A stretch of DNA of 64,000 bases from assembly GCF_019456655.1 (NCBI RefSeq), contig NZ_CP080332.1, positions 3,534,001 through 3,598,000 on the forward strand, written 5' to 3'. Below are positions 41,810 to 50,034 of this stretch, in pieces. The translations under genes and the position numbers were made by a program. Origin of the DNA: Mycolicibacterium diernhoferi. Lineage in GTDB: Bacteria > Actinomycetota > Actinomycetes > Mycobacteriales > Mycobacteriaceae. The stretch's first letter is position 1. Every line of letters begins with the position of its first letter. The notes below the pieces were generated by a model. That model had not been told where the DNA came from, ran no database searches, and was given only the letters and a program-made list of their open reading frames with translations.

Positions 41810-41824
41810 CCAAACACACTATTG
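41810..41824 (-). promoter_or_regulatory. rrn leader element: RNase III stem half and conserved antitermination region
   Basis: The leader carries GAGAACTCAATAGTGTG, a sequence conserved in actinobacterial rRNA leaders and linked with box A-type antitermination. CAATAGTGTGTTTGG here pairs 14 of 15 bases with the spacer segment at 39995-40009, so the transcript can fold a stem around the whole 16S for RNase III. A further leader hairpin AAACCCA/TGGGTTT lies at 41906-41925. Confidence 0.7.
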
Positions 41825-41982
41825 AGTTCTCAAACAACACGCCCGATTTTACTGCGCACTGGTTACCCGGCGATTAAGCCGCGTAGGTCCTGCAGGCAGT
41901 GAGATAAACCCACCTTAATGGGTTTCCCTCTCGGATTTGTCTTCGCTCTCCGGCTCTTGTCCGTGTCGCTCTGACTTGCAAT

Positions 41983-42011
41983 AAGTTACGGCAGGGCTAA
42001 CGGGGAGTCAA
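41983..42011 (-). promoter_or_regulatory. rrnB promoter
   Basis: On the minus strand TTGACT (42006-42011) is followed by exactly 17 bases and TAACTT (41983-41988), a good SigA promoter. Transcription would start near 41976, about 315 bases upstream of mature 16S. It lies 45 bases after the tyrS stop, so read-through from tyrS is possible too. Only this one promoter is visible. Confidence 0.8.
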
Positions 42012-42055
42012 ATCCGCAGGTCAGCGAGGCGTTCCCGCAGGTCAGCGCGCTGACA

Positions 42056-43351
42056 TCAGGACGACTCAGCGGTCCCACGCGCCACTCCGGCAATGTGCCG
42101 CTTGCCACGTCGCAACACGAGCCATTGATCGTGGAGAAAGTCCGATTCCTGTGGTACCCACTCGTCGCTTTCGATACGCACGTTGTTCACGTACGCGCCG
42201 CCCTCGCCGACCGTGCGCCGCGCCTCCCCCTTGCTCTTGCACAGCCCGGTGGACACCAGCAGGTCGGTGATCGCGGTGGCGCCACCCGGCGTCAGCGTCG
42301 CGACCTGGCCATTACTGGCCTCCCGCAATGCCGCGGCCAGCGTCGGTTCATCGAGGCCGGCCAACTCTCCCCTGCCGAACAGCGCCTGACTGGCCAGTTC
42401 GACGGCATCGGTGGCGGCCTGCCCGTGCACCAGCGTGGTGAGTTCCCGGGCCAGCGTGCGCTGGGCCGCTCGCTCGTGCGGGCGCGACTCGGTGGCCTCG
42501 GCCAGCGCGTCGATCTCTTCGCGGGTCAGGAAGGTGAACCACTTCAGGTACCCGAGGACATCGGCGTCCGCGGTGTTGAAGAAGTACTGGTACCAGGCAT
42601 ACGGGCTGGTCAGTTCGGGATCGAGCCAGATGTTGCCGCCGCCGGTCGACTTACCGAACTTCTTGCCTTCGGAGTCGGTGACCAGCGGTGTCGTCATTGC
42701 GTGCACCACCGCGCCGCGCTTCTGGCGCACCAACCGCACGCCGGCCACGATGTTGCCCCACTGGTCGGATCCGCCGACCTGCAATCCGCAGCCGTAGCGC
42801 TCGTGCAACTGCACGTAGTCGTTGGCCTGAAGGAGCATGTAGCTGAACTCGGTATAGGAGATGCCGTCACCCTCGAGCCGGCGACGCACCGTGTCGCGAT
42901 CCAGCATGACGTTGACGGAGAAGTATTTGCCCACGTCACGCAGGAATTCGATGGCCGACAGCTCGCCGGTCCAGGTCAGGTTGTTCTCGACGATGGCGCC
43001 GGTCGGCGAGCCGTCGAACTGGACGAACCGTTCCAGCTGACCGCGGATCCGCCCCGCCCATTCGGCCACCGTGTCGGCGGTCTGCATGGTGCGCTCACCG
43101 CTGTCGCGGGGATCGCCGATCATCCCGGTGGCGCCGCCGGCCAGCACGATCGGACGATGTCCGGCCTGTTGGAAGCGGCGCAGCGTCAGCAGCGGGACCA
43201 GGTGGCCGGCGTGCAGGCTGGGCGCTGTGGGGTCGAACCCGGAATAGACCGTGAGCGGTCCGTTGGCGAGCGCGTCGGCCAGCGCGTCCCGGTCGGTTGA
43301 CTGCGCGATCAGGCCGCGCCACTCCAGCTCGTCGAGAATGTCAGTGCTCAC
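42056..43351 (-). CDS. tyrS: Tyrosyl-tRNA synthetase
   Basis: A 431-residue class I synthetase starting at GTG 43351 ([20 protein letters not shown]). The HIGH motif is HAGHLVPL after DPTAPSL, the KMSKS motif is KFGKST, and a C-terminal S4 domain ([24 protein letters not shown]) binds tRNA. It charges tRNA-Tyr. It lies just upstream of the rRNA operon and 17 bases after mpg, as in mycobacteria generally. Confidence 0.97.
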   Translation of the reverse strand: MSTDILDELEWRGLIAQSTDRDALADALANGPLTVYSGFDPTAPSLHAGHLVPLLTLRRFQQAGHRPIVLAGGATGMIGDPRDSGERTMQTADTVAEWAGRIRGQLERFVQFDGSPTGAIVENNLTWTGELSAIEFLRDVGKYFSVNVMLDRDTVRRRLEGDGISYTEFSYMLLQANDYVQLHERYGCGLQVGGSDQWGNIVAGVRLVRQKRGAVVHAMTTPLVTDSEGKKFGKSTGGGNIWLDPELTSPYAWYQYFFNTADADVLGYLKWFTFLTREEIDALAEATESRPHERAAQRTLARELTTLVHGQAATDAVELASQALFGRGELAGLDEPTLAAALREASNGQVATLTPGGATAITDLLVSTGLCKSKGEARRTVGEGGAYVNNVRIESDEWVPQESDFLHDQWLVLRRGKRHIAGVARGTAESS

Positions 43352-43368
43352 GGCTCAATCTTCGCGCA

Positions 43369-43980
43369 CTAGTCACTGGCGCCGGGTGCCGGTGCCCGGG
43401 GGCTGCGCCGGTACGCCGACACCTCGGACCGGCCCGGCGTCCAGAACCGCCACTCGCGGTCGGCGGCGGTGCTCACCCCCACCCGGGGCCCGGCGAGCGA
43501 CGGATTCTGTGGCCGCAGCTCGAGACGGACCGGAGAGTCCGGGTCGAGAAGGTCAATACCGTTGTCGTCCATGGTGATTCCGAGTGCCGAACACAGGTTT
43601 CCCGGACCGCGGGCCAACGCCCGTCCCGCCGGTGTGACCCCGCGGCGCATCCTGGCCACCGGCTCACCGTCCTCGATGACAGCCGCCCGCAGCAACACCG
43701 CGGCCGCGACACCGTCCGGGCCGCAGGCCACGTTGGCGCAGACGTGGATGCCGTGACTGCGGTAGGTGTACATCCGCCCGGCCGGCCCGAACATCACGGT
43801 ATTGCGCAGTCGTGGCCCGCGAAACGAGTGGGAGGCCGGATCCGGCCACGGCCCGTCGGGCGGACCGCCGTAGGCCTCGACCTCGACGATGGTGGCGCTG
43901 ACCTCGCGTCCGTGCAGCTGCGCACCGAGGAGCCGACGGGCCGCGGCCACCGGGTCGATCGACAGCTGCTGTGCGCCCAC
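43369..43980 (-). CDS. mpg: 3-methyladenine DNA glycosylase (AAG/MPG family)
   Basis: A 203-residue protein from GTG 43980 ([19 protein letters not shown]), the same length as the M. tuberculosis protein. [13 protein letters not shown] holds the catalytic glutamate, with [41 protein letters not shown] typical of AAG. It removes alkylated purines from DNA. The frame stays open to 44037 but the extra residues resemble nothing in the family. Confidence 0.9.
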   Translation of the reverse strand: MGAQQLSIDPVAAARRLLGAQLHGREVSATIVEVEAYGGPPDGPWPDPASHSFRGPRLRNTVMFGPAGRMYTYRSHGIHVCANVACGPDGVAAAVLLRAAVIEDGEPVARMRRGVTPAGRALARGPGNLCSALGITMDDNGIDLLDPDSPVRLELRPQNPSLAGPRVGVSTAADREWRFWTPGRSEVSAYRRSPRAPAPGASD

Positions 43981-44037
43981 GGATCCGATTGTGCCTGCTC
44001 CCTTGACACCACCCGCGCCGCGGCGGACATTCGACAT

Positions 44038-44793
44038 ATGAGGAGTTCATCAGATGATGAATTACGGCACGCCGGCTCCGAACCCGCGGTCCAGATCGAG
44101 AATCTGCACGTCATCCGGGGTAAACGCACCGCGCTCGACGGCGTCTCGGTACGCATCCCGCAGGGTGCGATCACCGGCCTGCTCGGCCCGTCGGGCTGCG
44201 GCAAGACCACACTGATGCGGTCCATCGTCGGTACCCAGATCATCGCGTCGGGCACCGTCACCGTGCTGGGCCTGCCGGCCGGCAGCGCGGCACTGCGCCG
44301 CCGGGTCGGGTACGTCACCCAGGAACCGACCGTCTATCCGGACCTGCGGGTCATCGACAATGCGCGCTACTTCGCGTCGTTGTACGGCACCGACCGCCAG
44401 GCCGCCGAGGACGCGGTCACCGCGGTGGGTCTCGACGACCACCGGACAGCACTGTGCGCCAACCTGTCCGGCGGCGAACGCACCCGGCTGTCGCTGGCCT
44501 GCGCACTGGTGTCCCATCCCGACCTGCTGGTGCTCGACGAGCCCACCGTCGGGCTGGACCCGGTGCTGCGGGTCGACCTGTGGGAGCAGTTCGGACGGCT
44601 CGCCCGCAGCGGAACCACGCTGCTGGTCTCCAGCCATGTCATGGACGAGGCCGACCACTGCCGCGACCTGTTGCTCATGCGGGAGGGCCGGCTGCTCAGC
44701 CACACCACTGGAGCCCGACTGCGAGAGGACACCGGATGTCCATCACTGGAGGAAGCGTTCCTGTCCGTCATCAGGCGCAGCACCGCGGCCTGA
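44038..44793 (+). CDS. ABC-2-type transporter ATP-binding protein (Rv1687c-like)
   Basis: A 251-residue ATPase with Walker [14 protein letters not shown], signature [12 protein letters not shown] and Walker [13 protein letters not shown]. It powers export with the downstream permease; the substrate is unknown (drug or lipid). ATG 44038 is preferred to the longer frame. A TTCATC/GATGAA palindrome lies in the first codons (44046-44061). The coding end overlaps the permease start by 58 bases. Confidence 0.9.
   Translation: MRSSSDDELRHAGSEPAVQIENLHVIRGKRTALDGVSVRIPQGAITGLLGPSGCGKTTLMRSIVGTQIIASGTVTVLGLPAGSAALRRRVGYVTQEPTVYPDLRVIDNARYFASLYGTDRQAAEDAVTAVGLDDHRTALCANLSGGERTRLSLACALVSHPDLLVLDEPTVGLDPVLRVDLWEQFGRLARSGTTLLVSSHVMDEADHCRDLLLMREGRLLSHTTGARLREDTGCPSLEEAFLSVIRRSTAA
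44046..44061. promoter_or_regulatory. Palindrome at the ABC operon start, candidate TetR operator
   Basis: TTCATCAGATGATGAA is an inverted repeat (arms TTCATC/GATGAA, 4-base centre) at codons 3-8 of the ATPase gene. Placement close to a likely promoter or leaderless start of an operon with its own TetR gene suggests an operator. This is inferred from position only. Confidence 0.4.
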
Positions 44794-45563
44794 GCCGTCC
44801 CGGCCGGCCGGGACCGTCGCCCTACCTGGCGACCACGGCCCGCATCCTGCGTCAACTGGCGGCCGATCACCGCAGCGTGGCGATGATCCTGGTCGTCCCG
44901 ACCCTGATCATCACGCTGATGTACTACATGTTCGCCGATCTACCCAGCCGACCCGGCGCACCGTCACCGTTCAACAACGCCTGCCTGATCATGCTCGGCG
45001 TCTTCCCGCTGATCGTGATGTTCCTGATCACCTCGATCACCATGCAGCGGGAACGGGTGTCGGGCACGCTGGAGCGGATCCTGACCACGCCGCTGCGCCG
45101 ATTCGACCTGCTGGCCGCCTACGGGACGGCGTTCTCCATCGCCGCGGCCGTCCAGGCCACCCTGGCCTGCGTCGTGGCGTTCTGGTTACTGGGTCTGCGC
45201 ACCGCGGGCAGCCCGGCGCTGGTGATCGTCATCGCCATCGTCAACGCGGTGCTCGGGGTCGGGCTGGGTCTGCTGTGCAGCGCATTCGCCCGCACCGAAT
45301 TCCAGGCCGTGCAGTTCATGCCGGTGGTGATCGCTCCGCAACTGTTGTTGTGCGGGATCATCGTCCCACGCGACGCGTTGCCCGACTGGCTGCAGTGGAT
45401 CAGCAACGCGCTGCCGGCCAGCTACGCGCTGGAGGCGTTACAGCAGGTCGGGGAGCACGCCGAGCTCACCGGCATCGCGGTGCGCGACATCGCGGTGGTG
45501 ATCGGATTCGCGGTGGTCGCGCTGGGACTTGCTGCGGCGACCCTGCGCAGAAGGACGCCGTGA
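44736..45563 (+). CDS. ABC-2 type permease
   Basis: A 275-residue membrane protein from ATG 44736 ([18 protein letters not shown]) with six hydrophobic segments (MILVVPTLIITLMYYMFA, LIMLGVFPLIVMFLITSI, AAAVQATLACVVAFWLL, VIVIAIVNAVLGVGLGLL, and two more). RERVSGTLERILTTPLRRFDLLAAYG is the coupling-type loop of ABC-2 exporters. It pairs with the ATPase upstream, and its stop overlaps the TetR gene (GTGA). Confidence 0.9.
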   Translation: MSITGGSVPVRHQAQHRGLSRPGRPGPSPYLATTARILRQLAADHRSVAMILVVPTLIITLMYYMFADLPSRPGAPSPFNNACLIMLGVFPLIVMFLITSITMQRERVSGTLERILTTPLRRFDLLAAYGTAFSIAAAVQATLACVVAFWLLGLRTAGSPALVIVIAIVNAVLGVGLGLLCSAFARTEFQAVQFMPVVIAPQLLLCGIIVPRDALPDWLQWISNALPASYALEALQQVGEHAELTGIAVRDIAVVIGFAVVALGLAAATLRRRTP

Positions 45564-46165
45564 CCCAGCGCAAGCGCCCCGGACGCCCGCCGGGCAACTC
45601 CGGGGCCCGCGATCGGATTCTGCACAGCGCCCGGGAGCTGTTCTCCCGCAACGGTTTCGACAAGACATCGATCCGTGCCATCGCCGCGGACGCGGGCATC
45701 GACGGCGCTCTGGTGCACCACTACTACGGCACCAAACAACAACTCTTCGCGGCCGCGATCGAGATCCCGATCGACCCCATGCGGGTGATTACACCACTGC
45801 GGGAGACCCCGGTCGATCAGATAGGCACGGTCCTGCCGTCAATCCTGTTGCCGCTGTGGGATTCCGAACTCGGCAAGGGTTTCATCGCGACGTTGCGGTC
45901 GCTGCTGACCGGTGCCGATGTGAGTCTGGTCCGGTCGTTCCTGCAGGAGATCATCACCGCCGAGCTCGGAGCCCGGGTGGACGATCCACCGGGCTCGGGC
46001 GCAATGCGGGTGCAGTTCGTGGCATCCCAGCTGGTGGGTGTGGTGATGGTGCGCTACATCCTGGAACTACAGCCGTTCGCCGGGCTCGCACCCGAGGTCG
46101 TCGCCGAGACGATCGCGCCGAATCTGCAGCGCTATCTCACCGGGGATCTGCCTGCGCTGAGCTGA
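45560..46165 (+). CDS. TetR family regulator (Rv1685c-like)
   Basis: A 201-residue TetR protein from GTG 45560. The N-terminus RDRILHSARELFSRNGFDKTSIRAIAADAGIDGALVHHYYGTKQQLFAAAIE is a full TetR helix-turn-helix; the rest is a helical ligand-binding domain. It overlaps the permease stop by four bases, so it is co-expressed with the transporter it probably represses. Its last 29 coding bases overlap the Trm112 gene on the other strand. Confidence 0.9.
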   Translation: MTQRKRPGRPPGNSGARDRILHSARELFSRNGFDKTSIRAIAADAGIDGALVHHYYGTKQQLFAAAIEIPIDPMRVITPLRETPVDQIGTVLPSILLPLWDSELGKGFIATLRSLLTGADVSLVRSFLQEIITAELGARVDDPPGSGAMRVQFVASQLVGVVMVRYILELQPFAGLAPEVVAETIAPNLQRYLTGDLPALS

Positions 46166-46355
46166 GCAGCCGGTCGTGCTCGGCATCATCGGTGACGGCC
46201 ACCGCCTCGTCGACCAACAGCACCGGGATCCCGTCGACGATCGGATAGGCACGGCGCAACCGGGGGTTGTACAGGCATTCACCCGCAACGTAGACCAGCG
46301 GCCCGCGGTCCTCCGGGCACACCAGGATGTCGAGCAGCTTGGCGTCCAGTGTCAT
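46137..46355 (-). CDS. Trm112 family protein
   Basis: A 72-residue protein from ATG 46355: LDAKLLDILVCPEDRGPLVYVAGECLYNPRLRRAYPIVDGIPVLLVDEA, the YcaR/Trm112 fold, with only one cysteine of the usual zinc set before PEDRGPL. It probably supports a methyltransferase. It is four bases after the gene of the secreted protein. Confidence 0.85.
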   Translation of the reverse strand: MTLDAKLLDILVCPEDRGPLVYVAGECLYNPRLRRAYPIVDGIPVLLVDEAVAVTDDAEHDRLLSSAQADPR

Positions 46356-46359
46356 CCGC

Positions 46360-46884
46360 TCAGCGACCGGGCATTCCGAAGATCGAGTCACCCTGCATCG
46401 GGTTGCCCGGCCCCCATCCGCCGGGACCCATCTGCTGGCCCGGGCTGGTGGCCGGTCCCATCGGACCCTGCTGCGGCGGCGCCTGGCTCGACATCTGGGC
46501 CAGCGTGCGGCGCTGGTAGGACAGGGTGGCCTGCAACGCCTCGATCAGCGGGCCCTGGTTGGGCCGGCGGTTGAGACCGTCGAGCAACGCCTGGGAATTG
46601 GCCGCCGACGGGCGGACACCGCGCTGGCGCAGGGTCATCACCTGCTCGATCAGTTTGGAGATCTGGCCGCCGCCGCGGCCGGTCTGGTACTGGTCGGAGA
46701 TCATCACCAGCACCTGATCGGGCGACACCCGCTGGGGCTGGGGCTGGTCCTGGGCGGCGTTCGTCGTCGGCTCCGCAGTGGCCGTCGGCGCGAGGCCGAG
46801 GCCCGCGGCTGCGGCGATGCCCACCAGGGCACCGGCCGCCCAGCGGCGCAGGGAAATGCCGGTGGGGGCGTTCTCCGTCGTCAT
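46360..46884 (-). CDS. Secreted proline/glutamine-rich hypothetical protein
   Basis: A 174-residue protein with a signal peptide (LRRWAAGALVGIAAAAGLGLA, cleavage near ATA-EP). The mature part has a helical core (VSPDQVLVMISDQYQTGRGGGQISKLIEQVMTLRQRG) and a C-terminus rich in Gly, Pro, Gln and Met (GPMGPATSPGQQMGPGGWGPGN). No family recognised. It lies between the lipase-ANL fusion and Trm112 on the same strand. Confidence 0.75.
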   Translation of the reverse strand: MTTENAPTGISLRRWAAGALVGIAAAAGLGLAPTATAEPTTNAAQDQPQPQRVSPDQVLVMISDQYQTGRGGGQISKLIEQVMTLRQRGVRPSAANSQALLDGLNRRPNQGPLIEALQATLSYQRRTLAQMSSQAPPQQGPMGPATSPGQQMGPGGWGPGNPMQGDSIFGMPGR

Positions 46885-46938
46885 CTCAACCTCTCATTGC
46901 CGTCCCGGGGAGCCTAACAGTGCGCCCGCCGGCGGGCA

Positions 46939-49920
46939 TCACGGCCGATTGCCCAAAATTTCAGCGCGCACAGCCGCCGTCATGCGCCTGTACTGCTTGG
47001 TATCGGCGTCCAGGTACCAGGCGTTACGGGAGGACTTCGGGATACCCGCGGCCCGCAGCGGTGCGATCTCCGGACGATACGACGCACCGAGAGTCATGGT
47101 CGGGGCGACGTAGACGATCGCCGGGCCGATCCCGACCGGCAGACCCGCCAACGCCTCGTTGAGCTCCGCGCTGGGCAGGCTGCCGCCGGGCCGCAGGGTG
47201 ACCGCCGTGACGACCAGCGGCTCGCCCTGCACATCCAGGCTGTAGGTCACCGCCAGATCGACCGCACCGGCCCGGCTGACCGCGTCGTTGACGGCCGCGG
47301 TGAACACCGGTCCGTCGGGCGTCCGGATCACCGAGCTGCGGTTGTCGACGAGCCAGAAGTCGCCGTCTTCGTCGCGGCGGAACAGCTGATCGGTGGACAC
47401 CCAGGTGTCCGCGGGCGCGAACACACCCCGCTTCACCGACGCGGTCGGGTCCACCGGACCGCGCGGGCGGGCCAGCAGCACGCCCACCTCCCCCGTTTCG
47501 GCGCGGCGCACGAAACCGTTCTCGTCCTCCAGGATCAGATCGTCGTCGATGTCATAGGCCGCGAGTTCGACGTGCGGACCGCCGGGGACCGGCCGGCCCT
47601 TGCTGCCGACCTTGGCACCCGCGACGTTCGACAGGACGGCCTGACCGTCGGTGGTGGCGAAGAACTCGACCACCCGGGCCGGCGCGAAGACCTCGATGAC
47701 CCGGCGCCACAGCCCCGTCGGCATACCGGCGCCGATGAACAGACGCACCGAGTGGGTGCCCGACACCGTGAACGAAGGATCGTCGATGACCTCCCGGAGC
47801 ATTGCCCAGGTGTAGGACACCACCGTCACCCCGTACTGGCGGATCTCGTGCAGGAAGCGGTCGGGCTCCAGACCCCGGGACAGCGCGATGCGGGCTCCGC
47901 CGACGACCGCGCCGCCGAGGCTCACCAGCAGCCCGGACGGATGGTGCAGCGGGGTCAGGCAGTACACGGTGTCGCGGTTACCGAGGTTGGCCGCCGAGGC
48001 GGTGCCCAGCGCGGACAGCGCCCACCGGTAGTTGGTGATCTGGCGGGCCACGAGTTCGCCGTTGATGGTCGCGAAGGCGACGTAGGCGAGGTCGCGGGCG
48101 AAGCCCGGGTTCGGCCGGTACCAACCGGGAAGGTCGACCCGGTCGGGATCGATCTGCTCCATGTCCACCACCGGCGCGGCGTCGCCGGCGTCGTCGGGGA
48201 GGTGCAGCTCGCGGGACTCGCCGCCGCCGAGCACCAGGACCCGGCGGCCGAGGGCCCGGGCGGCGTCGAGGTTGGCCGGGTCGGCGATGATCTCGACGAC
48301 CCCGCCGAGGCGGGCGGCCTGGGCCAGGTCGGCGTCCGGCGGCATCAGCACCGCCACGGCGCCGAGGCGCGACAGGGCGGCGATCGCCACCAGCGCGCTC
48401 GGTCGGGTCTGCATCAGCACGCCGACCCGGACCCCTTGTCGCACACCGACTTCGATGAGCCCCCGCACCACGTTGTTGACGCGCCGGTCCACCGCCTCAT
48501 AGGTGTGCACGCGGCCGTCGAACAGCAGGAACTCACCGTGGGGGTGGCTCTCGGCCTGCTCGGTCATCACGCGTCCGAGCGAGATCCGGGTGTGGTCGTT
48601 GATCTGCCCGAGGCGGGCCAGCCGCGGCAGCGTGCGGGCCGTCTCCACGATCAGCGTGCGGGCCGACTTGTTGGTGGCCAGCACCGCGTCGGCGGCCGAA
48701 CGGGCCAGGTCGAATGCCATTTCCGAGGCGGCCACCGCGCCGTGGGCCACCCGGGAGGTGAGCGCCACGCCGCCGTCGGCGGACTCGGCAGCCTGGTCGA
48801 CCATCGGCACCACGTCCTCGGGCAACGGTGCCTGGCCGTTGCGCCACTTGATCCAGGACGCCACCGTCGGCCAGGTCTGGGTCGCCGCCTTCGATCCGAC
48901 GACCAGTCCGAAATGCCCGGCCCGGATCAGGTATTCGTAGGTGTCCGCCTCCGGCGCCGCGGCCCGGATGCCCCGTACCGAGGCCGGCTGGCCGATGTCG
49001 TCGACCTCACCGATGACGGCGAGCACCGGGCAGGTGATGTCGGCGAGGGTGACGAGGTCCCCGCGGATGGAGAACCCACCCGACATCATCCGGTTGTGCG
49101 CGATGAACTGCTTGAGCAATTCCGAGATCGCCGGGCCCGACCAGGCGATCCACCCTTCGGAGTCCAGGAAGCGGCGCTGCTGTTCACGCGGCAGCAGCGC
49201 ATCCCGGTCGTGCAGCTGGCGCAGGAAGTCCAGTCGCGCCTGCGCCGTCTTGAGCGGGTCGAGCATCTGGAAACCGGTGCGCGCCAACCAACCCGGGATG
49301 TCGATACGGGAGAACACGTGGTCGGCCATGAAGTTGGCGGCGACCGCGCCGACGTTCGGTGGGATACCCATCGGCATGGCGGCCAGGGTGTCGACCGGAG
49401 ATCCGAACGCGACGATGCTGGCCAGGTCCTTGGACCGCCGGAAGGCCGCGGTCTGGTAGCAGAACATGCCGCCCTGGGAGTAGCCGGCGAGGTGCACGTC
49501 GCAACCGGTGACCGCCTTGACGGTGTCGATCGCCTCGCTGAGTGCCACCACGTGATCGGCGAGGTTGCGCTGCATGCCGCCCTCGACCTCATCCGGTGAC
49601 CCGAAATCGATCACCCAGGGGTCCAGGCCTGCGGCGTGCAGGATGCCCACGGCGCCGTCCTCGCGGGTGACGTCCCACATGTCGGCCGACATCATCATCG
49701 GGTGCACCATCAACACCGGCGGCCCGGGGGCGACCGAACCGGGCCGGGTGTCGGGCGGGAAGTACCGGCGCAGCCGGTACATCGGCACGCTCTCGATGAT
49801 CTGAAACGGTGAGGGGACCGCACCCGTCTCCAGACCGCCGTACCGCAGAACCTCGATTCCGTTCTGCGCGGTGGCCAATAATCGGCTCACCGGTCCGGTG
49901 ATCGACGAGAAATCCGCCAA
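46939..49920 (-). CDS. Fused alpha/beta hydrolase and acyl-CoA synthetase-like (ANL) protein, Rv1683 type
   Basis: A 993-residue protein. Residues 1-360 are a PhaC/lipase-like hydrolase: nucleophile in HLAGYSQGGMF, acid in VIGEVDDIG and His in RAGHFGLVVG. Residues about 470-993 are an ANL adenylate-forming domain (RVHTYEAVDRRVNNVVRGLIEVGV), but the usual Thr/Ser/Gly P-loop is replaced by YVAFATINGELVARQITN, so acyl-adenylation is uncertain. The start is TTG 49920 with GGGGAG upstream; the frame stays open to 51303 only because it crosses the ABC-F gene in antisense. In M. tuberculosis the homologue has been linked to triacylglycerol metabolism. Confidence 0.88.
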   Translation of the reverse strand: MADFSSITGPVSRLLATAQNGIEVLRYGGLETGAVPSPFQIIESVPMYRLRRYFPPDTRPGSVAPGPPVLMVHPMMMSADMWDVTREDGAVGILHAAGLDPWVIDFGSPDEVEGGMQRNLADHVVALSEAIDTVKAVTGCDVHLAGYSQGGMFCYQTAAFRRSKDLASIVAFGSPVDTLAAMPMGIPPNVGAVAANFMADHVFSRIDIPGWLARTGFQMLDPLKTAQARLDFLRQLHDRDALLPREQQRRFLDSEGWIAWSGPAISELLKQFIAHNRMMSGGFSIRGDLVTLADITCPVLAVIGEVDDIGQPASVRGIRAAAPEADTYEYLIRAGHFGLVVGSKAATQTWPTVASWIKWRNGQAPLPEDVVPMVDQAAESADGGVALTSRVAHGAVAASEMAFDLARSAADAVLATNKSARTLIVETARTLPRLARLGQINDHTRISLGRVMTEQAESHPHGEFLLFDGRVHTYEAVDRRVNNVVRGLIEVGVRQGVRVGVLMQTRPSALVAIAALSRLGAVAVLMPPDADLAQAARLGGVVEIIADPANLDAARALGRRVLVLGGGESRELHLPDDAGDAAPVVDMEQIDPDRVDLPGWYRPNPGFARDLAYVAFATINGELVARQITNYRWALSALGTASAANLGNRDTVYCLTPLHHPSGLLVSLGGAVVGGARIALSRGLEPDRFLHEIRQYGVTVVSYTWAMLREVIDDPSFTVSGTHSVRLFIGAGMPTGLWRRVIEVFAPARVVEFFATTDGQAVLSNVAGAKVGSKGRPVPGGPHVELAAYDIDDDLILEDENGFVRRAETGEVGVLLARPRGPVDPTASVKRGVFAPADTWVSTDQLFRRDEDGDFWLVDNRSSVIRTPDGPVFTAAVNDAVSRAGAVDLAVTYSLDVQGEPLVVTAVTLRPGGSLPSAELNEALAGLPVGIGPAIVYVAPTMTLGASYRPEIAPLRAAGIPKSSRNAWYLDADTKQYRRMTAAVRAEILGNRP

Positions 49921-50034
49921 CGCGCTCCCCTGCCTACGAGACTCCAGATCCCCGATTGCCCCGACATCATGGCACAGCGTTGCTGGTCGGCCGCTGCGAA
50001 CGCACGCGGCGGCCCCGCCTAGCCTGGTGGGGAC

